Assembly (NCBI RefSeq): GCF_937616625.2
Contig: NC_065572.1
Location: 560,501 to 624,500, forward strand
DNA: 64,000 nt
Source: Mercurialis annua
Taxonomy: Eukaryota; Streptophyta; Magnoliopsida; Malpighiales; Euphorbiaceae
Reading direction: 5' to 3'
Positions 48,423 through 60,259 of the stretch are shown piece after piece (positions within the stretch are counted from its first letter, which is position 1; each line of letters opens with the position of its first letter). The notes beneath the pieces are model-generated. The model saw nothing but the letters and a program-made list of their open reading frames with translations. It had not been told where the DNA came from and searched no databases. A program made the position numbers and the translations under genes.

Positions 48423-51400
48423 CCAGTTATTCCGGGTTTAACCAATTGTCTAATCACGCCTAATCTCTATACTCCATTAGTCTACAATTGGTATATATAT
48501 GTTTCATGTCTGAAGAAAAATAATGCAATTTGGCTATATATTTGTATGAATCGCATAATTTCAAGGTAATATGCTATGAATTAATGAACTAAAGTATTGA
48601 TTGATATAAGTACTAGTGAAAGGTATATTTGATACAAGGAAAATAAATACATTACCCTCCACTAAAAGCCAAGAAAAGAAAATGAAGGTGGTATTTCTCT
48701 TTCAAATGCGATTTTTTTCTCTATGTACATATGTATGAATGTGATATTGATTTAAGTGGCAAGACTTGTAATTAATTACCACCTCCAACAAACTTACGAG
48801 ATTAATTATAGATATTTTAGGCGAATGTAGAATTATGAATTTCATTAATTAAGATTAAAAACAACATACCATCAATCTATCATTTTATTTTAATGCATCA
48901 ACATTTTAAGATTATATATAGACATGAAATCGAATCAACTGGCATACTATTTCAAATTAATATAAAATATTAATAAATAATTCGATATCAAGTTGAGTTG
49001 TGATTCAAATTATTTGAGTCAATTATAAAATAAACTCAAACATCAAAATACTCAACTTTAATTAATTTAATTTATCATCTATAATTAGGTTACAATACTT
49101 TTACATTTTATATAAAATATAAAAATTAAATAGAGTCAGATTAAAATTTAATTTTAGTTACTTTATCGGATTTGAACTCAAATTTTTACCATATTTTAAA
49201 TTTTATCATATTTATTATTATCTTTTTGACTTACTAACTATATATATCTAGACATGGCGTATTGTTATATGCCATGTATATGAAATTAATTCTATATGGG
49301 ATGTATAACATTGCGTCACACCGTGTCCGAATTGATTGTGGATATAATTCGTAAATATTGAAAAAAATGTATGATTCAATTTTGAACAATGATATATTTA
49401 ATAAAAGGATTAAATTTGTGTCAATTATATTTAAATTAATTTAACAATATATCAACTCTACTTGATCCGATTACTACATGTTTATATAAATTATATATAA
49501 TAAAAACATTCTTGCCTTTTTCTTCTGATTATTAAGTGTATAATAATAAAAACATTGTAACGGAGGGTTTGGCAGGTAGAACTATAAAGTAATGTATAGA
49601 AAAATGGAAAAAAAGAAATATAAGCATGCATGATGGTGTTTCCCCATAAACGGAGAGAAAAGCAAAATAAGGGGACGTGGGCTTTTGTAGGACATTTGTT
49701 GCATAACCATGTGCCTCCCACCGTCCCTGCAACAACTGTACCATGCCCTCTCATATATTTCTCATTATTATTTAATTCTCTTCCTCAATTGGTCACACCC
49801 AGGCCTGCTGTGCAATATTGTTGCTTATGTTATATTTATAGTATATAGTTTTCATTTTAATTTATGGTTTCCTATATTTAATAAAAATGAAAAACAGAAG
49901 CTCGAAAGAAGTGAAGTGATATAATTAAAAGGAAATGGAGAATGGTGGCTGTTGGTGGTGGCCTTGGCTGGGCAGTTGCATCTGCTGAAAAGCTGCTAAT
50001 TCTCTTTCCAGCCCATCAAATATGCTATGTTTTTAAAAGAAAGAAACGGATTGAGTTTTCAAACAAGGGTCAATCAACCACTTCTCTCTATTTAAATTTT
50101 AACTCAACCATGCAACTGGAGGGTGTTTGCAATAACAATTCACAAAAAGTTGTTAGTTATAGGTCTAATGATCAGAAAGGATAAATGTTTAGCGAAAGTC
50201 TCATTTCTGTCTAAATTTTTAAAACGTTCCAACAATAGCTAATAGCTTATTTTAAAAAATAGCTTATAATGATCTGGCCAAAATGGCTAAATTTTTAATA
50301 AAAGTTTCATATTATGTCCAAACCTGAAAATGTTTTTCATATATGGAAGTTCATGTCATCGACACATCAAAACCGGTGTATTCCTTTCAGGTTAGGACCT
50401 TTTTGAAATGCTATAATACAATTTAAAACATTATTGAGACGTTCTAAATGTTTGGCCTGAACAAAACCTTTTGACAAACGTTTGTTTTTTTTGTTTATTA
50501 AGTCTTAGTTATGAAATTTCATCAAATTACTCGCACAACATTTATCATATGTTTAAAAACTAATTGAACTTTTCTTAAATTAATATTTTGATTTAATGAC
50601 TAACATCAATATTGAAACAAAATAATAAATATATTAATAAAAATATAAATACAAAACTATACCATTTATTTTTCTAATATGAATGCACTACTGTGAATTA
50701 TATCATATGTGAATAATGTCAGCATAATTTACTCTTAAAGTTTTTATTATTCTAATATATATGCATACATAAATATTCATTAAATTCGAAGCACGAATAA
50801 TAATAAAATTGTAAACAACTCGATCACTTAGATTTTAATATTATATCAAATAATCAATTTATCCAAATATTTAACTAGTTAGATGAGCTTGAAATTATAA
50901 ATATCATTATCTTTAACTAATAATATTTTGAAGAGGTAATTGTAGATAAAATTAGTAAGTTTTATAATTTTGACACAAATTTTTAATTTTAACACATTAG
51001 AAAGAGAAATTGAGTAAAAAACAATTTAACAATTTTTTTTCTCTCTAAACAAATCCTAGCTGTTTAGATTTTTTTTTTCCGACAACCGCCAATGCTTTGA
51101 TTTTGCCGTTAATGGTAGCCATCTCTTTATTTATATTATCTTAATTCATAGGACATAAATAGTCAAATTTTTTTTATTTTTTTCTTAATAAATTAAAATT
51201 TATCATCGAGTGCAATCTAATTATTAAGAAGAGAAAATAGATTGAAGATTTTTCAACAATAAAATTGAATCATTTACGAGCTATACTAGTTTTATTTATT
51301 TTTCATTGTTTGTTTTTTTAAAGGTTTTTTTGGTGTTTTTTTTGTGAAAAGTTTGTTGTCATTTCTTTATGAAAGGTTTGTTGTCCTTCTTTTATGAAGG

Positions 51401-53640
51401 GTTTATTAGGTGGTGATTGAATCTGATCCCGTGAGTTTGCGAGAGACCGGAGAAGTTTGATCAAAAATTGATTGAACACTACACTTAATTAACGAAGTAA
51501 TTAAAAATTTAATTTTTATTTTCATAAGTAAATTCTACGAATCATGCACTATGTTGTCTGTTCCATGTCAGGTCATCCAATTTAATTTTTGAATTATCCC
51601 GATTTTTTTATAAATATAAATGTTTTATATACGATTTAATAAGATTTGATGAATTAAAAAAATAAATTAAAAAGAGAAGTATCATTTTTTGACAATTCAA
51701 AATATACTAATAATTTTTTATCAGAAAAATGTTGATGTGGATATTGAAACCGGACAATATTTTCCTGCAACATGAGGTTGTAGGAACTCCTGCTCCTATT
51801 AATGTGGCAGCCTTAGATTGGCTTCTTAATCGTAACAAATTTGGCAAAATTTATAACTTTGATTCTCATATTGTATTAAAAGTTATAAATCATGTAGTGT
51901 TTGATTATCGAATATCTCAAATTTTCCACACCAACATTTATATAAATCATGTAGTGTTTGATTATCGAATATCTCAAATTTTTATAAACATAATTGTTCC
52001 GATTTATTGACGTTCGATGAAGTCAAATAAATAGATAAAAATGAGACAATGCACATAATTTGCCTTGATAAAAGAATATTCAATTTTAAAAGGGGAGGAG
52101 CGCTTGTTCCATTGTTGATGAGACAATTCTTAATATCTTTTAATAAAGAAAAAACTAGTAGTGGAAGAAACTTAGATATATAAGTATAGATATGAGGCAG
52201 AAAGGCAGGGATATATATGTGGAAGTAACAGTAGGCTACATAGAGATGATATGATTACAAATCCCAAATATTTAGACAGTACAACACAACAATTCCTTAT
52301 AAACTCAACCCTAACTTTATCAACCCCAAATTTGCTTCAACAACTCAACCCATCTTTTCAGTTTTATCATTCAACTTTCAATTATGCCACATTTTCCATT
52401 TGTGGGTGCAAAAGATACTCATACAAATCATGGACTATGGACTCTTCAATCATAAACTTGTCTAGTTACATGTTACTTAGGTACATTTATTATTAGGGTT
52501 AATTACTATTGCCTTTTTGATTTTATGTTAAAATTATTATTTTTCTCCTTAATTATGTAAAATTATTGTTTTTCCTACGATATTTTACTAATACCTGAAA
52601 ATTAGAAGAAACTAACAGTTTTAAAAACTTTAGGAGGAAAACGATAGTTTTGGCTTAATGTTAAGGAGGTGATTGTAAATATACCCTTATTGGTACTTTT
52701 CTGCAATTCCTATTAATGAACAATCTCAGATGAAGAAGGCCTACTGAATGATACGGCCCAGTGGACTTTATGGAAGATAAATGCAAATTGAACTATTTAA
52801 CTAATTTACCTTAAAATAGAATTCAGCTAGTAACTATGTGGATAAAGTAATTTCTTTTTGGTAATTCAGATCTTCATTCCCCAACTTACAGGGAATTCAA
52901 TTTTGTGAATGTGACTTTTTACCCCATTTAACTTAATTGTTGTGTGAATTCAATAAACTAGAAGTTTAATTATGATTCTAATAAAATAAAGAAACTCATC
53001 ACATTAATAAATCTAAAATATTTATATTAATTCATATAGTGCCATCAATAAAAAATATACCTAAAAGTATTCATTTAAAGTACTTTAAAGAAGTTGAAAT
53101 AGCAATAGATGAGCAAGAATAAGAGAAGCTGAGATACTATGGGATACAAACTAGAAACTTTTATAACAATGACAGAAGCAAAACACCATGTTTTGTTAGA
53201 AAAGGGAAAAAAGTGTGGAAGCATGTATTGGAATATACGTAATAATCATGCATGTATTGATGAGCTCTTGACAAAAATGGAAATAGATATGATTTCATGC
53301 AGCCCAGTACTATGCTTGGGGACCAATCCATTATCCAATTTCAATTGAACCATCCTAATTAATTCCCAACTTTTTTATGTAAAATTTGAAAATGTAGCCA
53401 TTGGAGAAAGTGGGAGTCCTTTCTCTTTCCCACTATAGAGAAAATGATCAGCATAAAGAAAATTAATGTGCTTTAATCTCGTCATCATGCCATCATGAAT
53501 ACGATCATCATCAACCATTGCTACTTACTATAGTTGCATGCCCATTGCCTCTAGTTAATTAGGGTTTTGAATATTTTCGCTATAAGTTTGCATGTGCATG
53601 TGGTCTAATGAGTGGCAATGTCAGTGCATGCATGTGAGTC
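48423..53640. other. Long gene-poor stretch
   Basis: AT-rich throughout. 49560-50180 is less AT-rich and has short overlapping frames on both strands (such as 49942-50184), none recognisable. A 57-bp tandem repeat lies at 51884-51997. A decayed inverted-repeat segment with GGGTTAATTACTATTGCC lies at 52495-52690. I find no exon, tRNA or complete transposon here. Confidence 0.45.
51884..51997. repeat. 57-bp tandem duplication
   Basis: TATAAATCATGTAGTGTTTG to ATCTCAAATTTT occurs at 51884 and again at 51941. It falls in an open frame at 51729-52010, where it repeats INHVVFDYRISQIF in phase, but that frame matches no family I know. Confidence 0.75.
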
Positions 53641-53835
53641 ATGCAGCAGCAGAACAGAGGGAAGAAATTGAAGTTATTTATGTGTTGCAATCGAGAGAAA
53701 GCTGAGATGGCCGATGCAATGCATGGCGTAAAGAGAGTGTTTTGTCAGGTGATTCAGAGCATGGCCAAGGAAATTAGCTCGAAAAAATTAAATTTAAAAA
53801 AAAAAGGGCTTAGGCCATCTCCAATAATCCACTGA
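53641..53835 (+). CDS. Small unrecognised ORF interrupted by a MITE
   Basis: A 64-codon frame: basic start MQQQNRGKKLKLFMCCNREK, then MADAMHGVKRVFCQVIQSMA and a lysine-rich tail. It follows a stretch with CATGCATG (RY-type) motifs near 53630. The last 8 or so codons (GLRPSPIIH region) come from the inverted-repeat element beginning at 53813, so any original C-terminus has been replaced. I do not recognise the family, and it could be a chance frame. The codon use and mixed composition look better than in neighbouring frames. Confidence 0.25.
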   Translation: MQQQNRGKKLKLFMCCNREKAEMADAMHGVKRVFCQVIQSMAKEISSKKLNLKKKGLRPSPIIH

Positions 53836-54623
53836 TTAGTAAAAATCCTCTCCAATAATACTCTATATCTAACTCTATTATAATATACTTTATTTTTTTA
53901 CTCTATATATAGTCACTCTATAATAATATGCCTTAAAATAGAATACGGTTGGAGATGAGAATAGAATATCTTCATTTTACTTTTGATTTTCTTTATTATA
54001 AATTTTATTATTGAATATTTGTTAGTTTTTGCTACAAAATAGTCCAAATAATTTTTTCCGATTTAGTCAAAAATTTAAATATGTAATATTAAAAAAATCG
54101 CTATTAATAAATTCAACAGTTTATAAGTGGAGTATATTTTAATATTTTTAATATTTAATAAATTTTTAATATTTTAATAAATATAGTTATTATATAAATT
54201 TAAAATATATATAACATATTAGATATATAAACATAAAATAGATTTACATTAATTAATTCAACAATTAAAAAGACACACAACAACGACATATAAACTAAAG
54301 ACAAAATATAAATAAAACTATGTATAATTTATATTGTAAGTCTTAAATAATTCATACATGTAATTTATATAGTAAGTTTTAAATAAAAATAAATATATGA
54401 ACATAATTAAAAATAAAAATAAAAATATATGAATGTATATTGTAAGTTTTAAATAATTTATGTGTGTAAGTGTAAAATGTTTAATTAATTTATTAGATAA
54501 GAATATGCTTGAATATTCTTTTAATGTATAAAAATAGAGTCAACTATTGAAAATGAAACACTGTAGCAATGGAATTTTAGTGTAAAATTTACACTATTTT
54601 AGCTCCCACTATTGGAGATGCCC
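53813..54623. mobile_element. PIF/Harbinger-type MITE
   Basis: The ends GGCCATCTCCAATAATCC and TATTGGAGATGCCC are inverted repeats, flanked by TTA on both sides (53810-53812, 54624-54626), the 3-bp duplication typical of PIF/Harbinger. About 811 bp, very AT-rich and non-coding. Confidence 0.75.
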
Positions 54624-54626
54624 TTA

Positions 54627-55353
54627 GGGTATTCTATTTGAGGTCCTTGAATATGCATGTGGCTACTTCACATTTTGGCTTCTGCTCAAAACAACTCGAA
54701 ACAAATATCACCTACACTTCAGGATTAGGACCACCAATACTAAATTTGTGCCCACAAAAGTATATCTAATAACCGGTTTACATAAATTCCAAACCATTCG
54801 GTGAGTCCAACAATGATATCAATATTTTAATACATTTTTGGACGCAAATACTTATTGAATTTAATATGTAAACTAATTTCGGTCCACTTTTTCTGCATTT
54901 ATTTAATCAAATAAATATGTCAAAATTTATCTCTAGGTCTTTCAATAATGAAGACTAATATTTTGTTGATTATTTTTAAATTCATTTCAACCCTATTTTG
55001 CTTATTTTTACCACATAGCAATTGAATGTTGCTCGTTTTTCCCTCAAATTTTACAGCATATAGGTTAAATTATATAAGGCAAATTTTCAAACAAAAAGAA
55101 AAATAAATCTCGGCTGCTACGACACATGCATTTTGGTCGTAAAACCTCCCACTGAAACAAATTTCAAAGGCAAAATAATTTTATCTGCCTAAAAATTTAA
55201 CATTTTTGCCATATGTACAACGATCTTTAAATGTTGTCAGTTTGATCCGTTTTTGTCTTTTAAATATTTACCAAATATACTCACAACTTATTTGAAGGTG
55301 ACATGGAGTAAAGTTGTATACGCGTAGGATAAATGTTGTATATTTAGACGAAC
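54627..55353. other. Spacer and left half of an older repeat
   Basis: 54627-55100 shows nothing recognised. From about 55200 (TTTAAATGTTGTCAGTTTGATC) the sequence matches a repeat also seen at 60780-61080. The copia element is inserted in it, and its right half resumes at 58813. Confidence 0.45.
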
Positions 55354-55873
55354 TGTTGGATATGGCTCATTTTAGACTTGTCCCACATTGTTTAGAAAAG
55401 GGACTTGTGATTGTTGAGCTATATACATATAGTGTAGAAATCCCACATTGCTTAGGAGTGGAAGGGTGAGGACTTCCTTAGCCTATAAAAGGGAGTCTCC
55501 TCTACCCATTGAAACTCATCCCACAACAAGCCTTATTAACTCCTAAGGCTTAGTTGGTTCTCTCTCGAGTTCGTATTTTGTTACAAACAATTAGTGGAGT
55601 ATTTTGGGCAGTGCCCGAGGATGTAAGCCGGTCATTTCTGGCTGAACCTCGTTAAAAGGTTGGTGTTCTCTTTATTGTTTATTTATTAGCTAACGCTCAG
55701 ACTAGTTGGAGTTATATATTGTGAAGTTATTTATATCGTGTGAAATTCTGTCTAAGGAGTTTGGTACTTAAGTGGTCCGCCTGTGACCCACCATTCTTTC
55801 CTGGGAATTTTCCGGTATAATTATTTAGCACAATACGTGATTCGCTAGCGTAATCGATTGAGCTTCCGCAACA
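55354..55873 (+). repeat. Copia 5' LTR
   Basis: 520 bp, TG...CA ends. A TATA box TATAAAA at 55484-55490 marks the likely transcription start just downstream. I found no mismatch to the 3' LTR. Confidence 0.9.
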
Positions 55874-55875
55874 AT

Positions 55876-55887
55876 TGGTATCGGAGC
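55876..55887 (+). other. Copia primer binding site
   Basis: TGGTATCGGAGC, two bases after the LTR, resembles the usual initiator-Met tRNA site TGGTATCAGAGC with one difference. Confidence 0.75.
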
Positions 55888-55941
55888 TAAGGTTCTATCC
55901 TTGGCATATCGGTTAGCTATTAAATAAAAATTGGAGCAGAA

Positions 55942-56151
55942 ATGTCTGGAAGCAAAAGTCTATCCACGTTGATAGCTTCTTCTTCGGGAAGAATGGCAAT
56001 GTCAAATGCAAGAATTGCGGTGGAGATTTTTGATGGTACAGGACATTTCGGCATGTGGCAAAGTGAGCTTCTAGACGCTTTATTTCAGCAAGGTCTAGAT
56101 GTCGCTATTGAAAGAGAGAAACCAGCAGATGTTGATGAGAGAATGGAGTAG
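55942..56151 (+). pseudogene. Copia gag N-terminus, frameshifted
   Basis: A 69-codon frame starts MSGSKSLSTLIASSSGRMAM and has the gag-like FDGTGHFGMWQSELLDALF. It ends early because a short indel near 56145-56150, in a GA-repeat context, puts the rest of gag in another frame (continuing in the 660-codon frame). The break leaves no complete Gag from this copy unless it is bypassed by frameshifting. Confidence 0.7.
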
Positions 56152-58081
56152 CATCAATCGTTTAGCATGTGGTACCATTCGGTCATGTCTTTCCAGAGAG
56201 CAGAGATATCCTTTTTCAAAGGAAACATCTGCAAGTAGTTTGTGGAAAGCATTGGAGGAGAAATTCTTGAAAAAGAACAGTCAGAATAAGCTTCACATGA
56301 AGAAAAGACTGTTTCGGTTCACGTATCTCCCAGGTACTACTATGAATGAGCACATCACAAATTTCAACCAATTAGTAGCCGATTTGTTTTATTTGGATGT
56401 GACGTTTGATGATGAAGATTTGGCTTTGATGTTGTTGGGATCACTTCCTGAAGAGTTTGAGTTTCTTGAAACTACTCTCCTTCATGGGAAGGTTGGTGTG
56501 TCTCTTAGCGAAGTTTGCGCTGCATTATATAGTTATGAATTGAGAAGAAAAGATAAGAAAGAAAACACTAGTAGTGCAGCAGAAGCTTTGATTGTTAGAG
56601 GCCGTTTGAAAAGCCAAACAATTGGGAAGGAAGGGAGATCAAAATCCCGACTAGAAAAAGATGAATGTGCCTTTTGTCGAGAGAAAGGGCATTGGAAAAA
56701 GGATTGTCCCAAATTGAAGAATAAAGGCAAGACTGATAAAGAAAAAGCTGAGTTTGCTTCGAATGTAGCTGAGTGTGACGACGAAGATTCAGATCTTTCA
56801 TTGGTTGTTGTGTCATCGGTAAATACTCCTACTGCATGGCTTCTAGATTCGGGTTGTTGTCATCATATGTGTCCCAATCGGGAATTGTTTGTTGACTTCA
56901 AAGAGCTAGAATGTGGAGTTGTTTACACAGCAAGTGGCAATCCTTGTTTGACAAAAGGAATTGGTTCAATTCACTTGAGGAGCCATGATGGGTCAATAAG
57001 GATTCTGGAAGATGTTCGCTATGTACCGAGTTTGACGAAAAAGCTCATTTCTGTAGGAGTCCTAGAATCAAAGGGCTTTGTTGTGACTGCAGTAAATGGA
57101 GTTATGAAGGTATTCTCAGGTGCACAGGTTGTCATGAAAGGAATTCGAAAGAACAATAACTTGTATTACTATCAGGGTAATGCAATTATTGGGTCAGCTA
57201 TAGTTGCTTCTAGTGATGATAATGAGCTAGAAGAAATCAGTCTTTGGCATCGGCGTTTGGGGCATGATGGTGGAAAATTCTTGACGGTTCTTGCAACTCA
57301 AGGATTATTGGAGGGACTACGTCCCTGTAATTGGATATATGAAGAAGGATTTCCGAACAAGAATGATATTGGCTATAAGGCAAAGTTGGTAGCTAAAAGC
57401 TATGTTTGGACGGAAGGAATTGAGGCTATCTCTCGAGTTGTTAAACATTCTTCCATTAGAAATTTGTTGGCCTTAGTAGCACATTTGAATATGGAACTAG
57501 TTCAGTTGGACGTAAAAACAGTGTTTTTACATGGATTCTTGGATGGGGAAATCAATTCGACTCAGCCAGATGGACTCAAGGTGGCTGGAGATGAAAATTG
57601 GATTCTACAGTATACTTTGAATACTGTGGATATTGGTCTAATATTTGGGCAGGACAAGAAAGATGGTCAATATGTAGTTGGGTACAATGATTCGGACTAC
57701 ATTGATAAACGGCGATCGACTATGGGCTATGTGTTTACACTAGCAAAGGCGTCGTTTAGTTGGAAGTCTACCTTGCAGCCAATAGTTGCTTTGTCTACCA
57801 TAGAGGTAGAGTACATGGCAAGTGCAGAAGCTGTTAAGGAAGCAATTTGGCTTCATGGGTTGTTTGGTGAATTGGAAATTGAAGAGAAGGACCAAGTTCA
57901 TCATGCAAGGACGAAGCACATTGATGTTCGATATCATTTGGTGCCAGAGGTTATTGAAGAAGGTGGAGTCCTACTTCGGAAGATTTTGACCATGGAAACT
58001 CCTGCTCATATGATGACAAAGATTGTGAAAGCAGTCAAGTTCAAACATTGTTTGAATTTGATTAGTGTTCTCAATATTTGA
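56099..58081 (+). CDS. Copia Gag-protease with fused RT/RNase H remnants
   Basis: 660 codons. Residues about 15-150 are the gag (UBN2-type) region. The zinc knuckle CAFCREKGHWKKDC is at 190-203 (CX2CX4HX4C). The aspartic protease motif LLDSG is at 248-252. The GAG-pre-integrase region with LWHRRLGHDGG is near 382-392. Without any integrase core, the frame then enters an RT fragment (KAKLVAKSYVWTEGI, QLDVKTVFLHGFLDGEI) that ends before the catalytic YVDD region. It continues into RNase H pieces (STMGYVFTL, ALSTIEVEYMA, HARTKHIDVRYH) with a further gap. At least three deletions all keep the frame. The true gag start lies upstream in another frame (55942). Confidence 0.75.
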   Translation: MSLLKERNQQMLMREWSSINRLACGTIRSCLSREQRYPFSKETSASSLWKALEEKFLKKNSQNKLHMKKRLFRFTYLPGTTMNEHITNFNQLVADLFYLDVTFDDEDLALMLLGSLPEEFEFLETTLLHGKVGVSLSEVCAALYSYELRRKDKKENTSSAAEALIVRGRLKSQTIGKEGRSKSRLEKDECAFCREKGHWKKDCPKLKNKGKTDKEKAEFASNVAECDDEDSDLSLVVVSSVNTPTAWLLDSGCCHHMCPNRELFVDFKELECGVVYTASGNPCLTKGIGSIHLRSHDGSIRILEDVRYVPSLTKKLISVGVLESKGFVVTAVNGVMKVFSGAQVVMKGIRKNNNLYYYQGNAIIGSAIVASSDDNELEEISLWHRRLGHDGGKFLTVLATQGLLEGLRPCNWIYEEGFPNKNDIGYKAKLVAKSYVWTEGIEAISRVVKHSSIRNLLALVAHLNMELVQLDVKTVFLHGFLDGEINSTQPDGLKVAGDENWILQYTLNTVDIGLIFGQDKKDGQYVVGYNDSDYIDKRRSTMGYVFTLAKASFSWKSTLQPIVALSTIEVEYMASAEAVKEAIWLHGLFGELEIEEKDQVHHARTKHIDVRYHLVPEVIEEGGVLLRKILTMETPAHMMTKIVKAVKFKHCLNLISVLNI

Positions 58082-58292
58082 GATTTGAATGTGGCCCGGC
58101 CCACGCGATGCGTGAGGGGGGATTGGTTGCTCTGCTCGGTCATGCTATGCGTGAGGGAGAGTGTTGAAGTGGGATCATCCCACATTGGTACTTGACTGTT
58201 ACAGTTGAGAGTTGGCGCTTTTGAAGCGCATTTGAAGGTACTATTGAAGATAGTCCGAGATGGTAGAGAGAAAATTCGCCAAGGTGGAGATT

Positions 58293-58812
58293 TGTTGGAT
58301 ATGGCTCATTTTAGACTTGTCCCACATTGTTTAGAAAAGGGACTTGTGATTGTTGAGCTATATACATATAGTGTAGAAATCCCACATTGCTTAGGAGTGG
58401 AAGGGTGAGGACTTCCTTAGCCTATAAAAGGGAGTCTCCTCTACCCATTGAAACTCATCCCACAACAAGCCTTATTAACTCCTAAGGCTTAGTTGGTTCT
58501 CTCTCGAGTTCGTATTTTGTTACAAACAATTAGTGGAGTATTTTGGGCAGTGCCCGAGGATGTAAGCCGGTCATTTCTGGCTGAACCTCGTTAAAAGGTT
58601 GGTGTTCTCTTTATTGTTTATTTATTAGCTAACGCTCAGACTAGTTGGAGTTATATATTGTGAAGTTATTTATATCGTGTGAAATTCTGTCTAAGGAGTT
58701 TGGTACTTAAGTGGTCCGCCTGTGACCCACCATTCTTTCCTGGGAATTTTCCGGTATAATTATTTAGCACAATACGTGATTCGCTAGCGTAATCGATTGA
58801 GCTTCCGCAACA
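58293..58812 (+). repeat. Copia 3' LTR
   Basis: 520 bp, matching the 5' LTR base for base as far as I can see, followed by the CGAAC target duplication. It would supply the polyadenylation signal for the element. Confidence 0.9.
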
Positions 58813-58817
58813 CGAAC

Positions 58818-59746
58818 AATGTTGCAATATATCAATTCAAAATAAGTTATATTTGACAAATATCGTAAAGATGATGGACCAAATTGGCAAAACTTAAAAA
58901 TCATATATATTTAGTAAAAACATTAAAGTTGTGGTAGATAAGTTAATTTCATCAAAACAAAATACGATAACTAATAACATCAATGGAAAAATTAATAAAA
59001 GCTACTGCTTTATTTATATATTTGTCCATTTAATCAAATGAATTTGTCTATAATTAATTATGTAAAGCTTATTACATAATAGAGTTATATATATTCAAAT
59101 GGATAATGAATTTGTAGACATTAGCTATTATCCATTTGACTATATCATTTATTAGACAAATTCATTTGACTCCTATATGTCTATAATTTGTCTATAACTA
59201 GTTATATAAATTGAGTTATATAAAGCTTATTACATAATAGAGTTATATATATTAATATTTACTCCTATAATTTAAGCCAAAAATCCATTTTTTTATATGT
59301 ATAATTTTAGCTAAATGGACAACTGAATAATACTTGAGGGTTGAAACCTCATACTTTAAACAATTAATATACATTTGTTTTAAATATATTGGAGAGGGCA
59401 TAACGCTTTTGGAAAGAATTGAAACCCGACTTAATAAATTGTCAGACGTTTATACCATTTGAACTATATCTAATTAGTTAAACATAATAGTATTTTAAAA
59501 TATTTGTAAAAGATTTTAAAAGGATCCATTTCCAAATCCATCAAGATAAACCGAGTGGAATATGTAGTAGTGAGAATTTTATTAAGATTCCATCTTTAAG
59601 GTTAAAATCATTTTTAAACACTGTTCAACCATTATAACTATCACTAGAAACCTAATATTATGCGACGAAATCGCAAGAGTTTTGACAACCCCACTCTCCT
59701 ATTACCAATTGCATCAATGCGCTTGAATTATTACATTTCAAACTTA
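58818..59746. repeat. Right half of older repeat, then AT-rich inverted repeats
   Basis: 58818-58970 continues the repeat split by the copia element (GATGGACCAAATT, GTTGTGGTAGATAAG). Within 59030-59330, TAAAGCTTATTACATAATAG with AGTTATATATATT occurs twice, and CAAATGAATTTGTC recurs inverted, so this is probably a decayed MITE. 59330-59746 shows nothing recognised. Confidence 0.45.
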
Positions 59747-60259
59747 GGAGCCGTTTGGTTTAAGGTTGAAAACGGAAATTGGATTTCGAATCAGAATCAG
59801 AATGAGAACGAACAGGAATGAAAATGATTGTTTTCATTTTTTATTTGGTTCAAATTGTAGGAATGGAAATAGGAATGGGTAAAGTTTAATAAAAAAATTA
59901 TTTATTATTTATTAAAAAAATTATTTTAAATATTTTTTTAAAAAAGAATTATTTTATAAAAATAAAATATTTAAAAAAAATAAAAACAATTATTTTATAA
60001 TTTTTTTTAGTATATTTTTTTAAAAAATAATTTTTTTAATAATTATATATTTATTATTTATTATAAAAATATTTTGTTAAATTTTAATTCCCATTTTCAA
60101 TAGTCCATTCTCATGGGGTAAAGGGGAATGAGTGATTTCCATTGAAGGGGTAATCACATTCCCATTCTCTAGTGTAATTTGACAAAATAAACATAAACAA
60201 TGAGAATCATTCCCATTTCCATTCTCATTTCCCCTTTTTTTGGCGAACCAAACGGCCCC
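59747..60259. mobile_element. PIF/Harbinger-type MITE
   Basis: The ends GGAGCCGTTTGGTT and AACCAAACGGCCCC are inverted repeats between TTA duplications (59744-59746, 60260-60262). The interior has GGAATGGAAATAGGAATGGG and inverted CCCATTTCCATTCTCATTT tracts. Non-coding, about 513 bp. Confidence 0.75.

Larger units (their letters stand above)
55354..58812 (+). mobile_element. Ty1/copia retrotransposon, internally deleted
   Basis: Complete ends: 520-bp LTRs (55354-55873, 58293-58812) starting TGTTGGATATGG and ending TTCCGCAACA. They look identical by eye, so the insertion is young. The 5-bp target duplication CGAAC lies at 55349-55353 and 58813-58817. A primer site TGGTATCGGAGC follows the 5' LTR and a purine-rich AAGGTGGAGA precedes the 3' LTR. 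Gag and protease are present. Integrase is missing, and only pieces of reverse transcriptase and RNase H remain. It cannot move alone and would need proteins from a relative. Placement in the Tork/Tnt1-like group is a guess from motif style. Confidence 0.9.

Noticed and set aside
49620..50184. Overlapping frames on both strands in a less AT-rich patch, and a possible miRNA precursor
   Set aside because: No recognisable domain, no known miRNA sequence spotted, and no convincing stem by eye.
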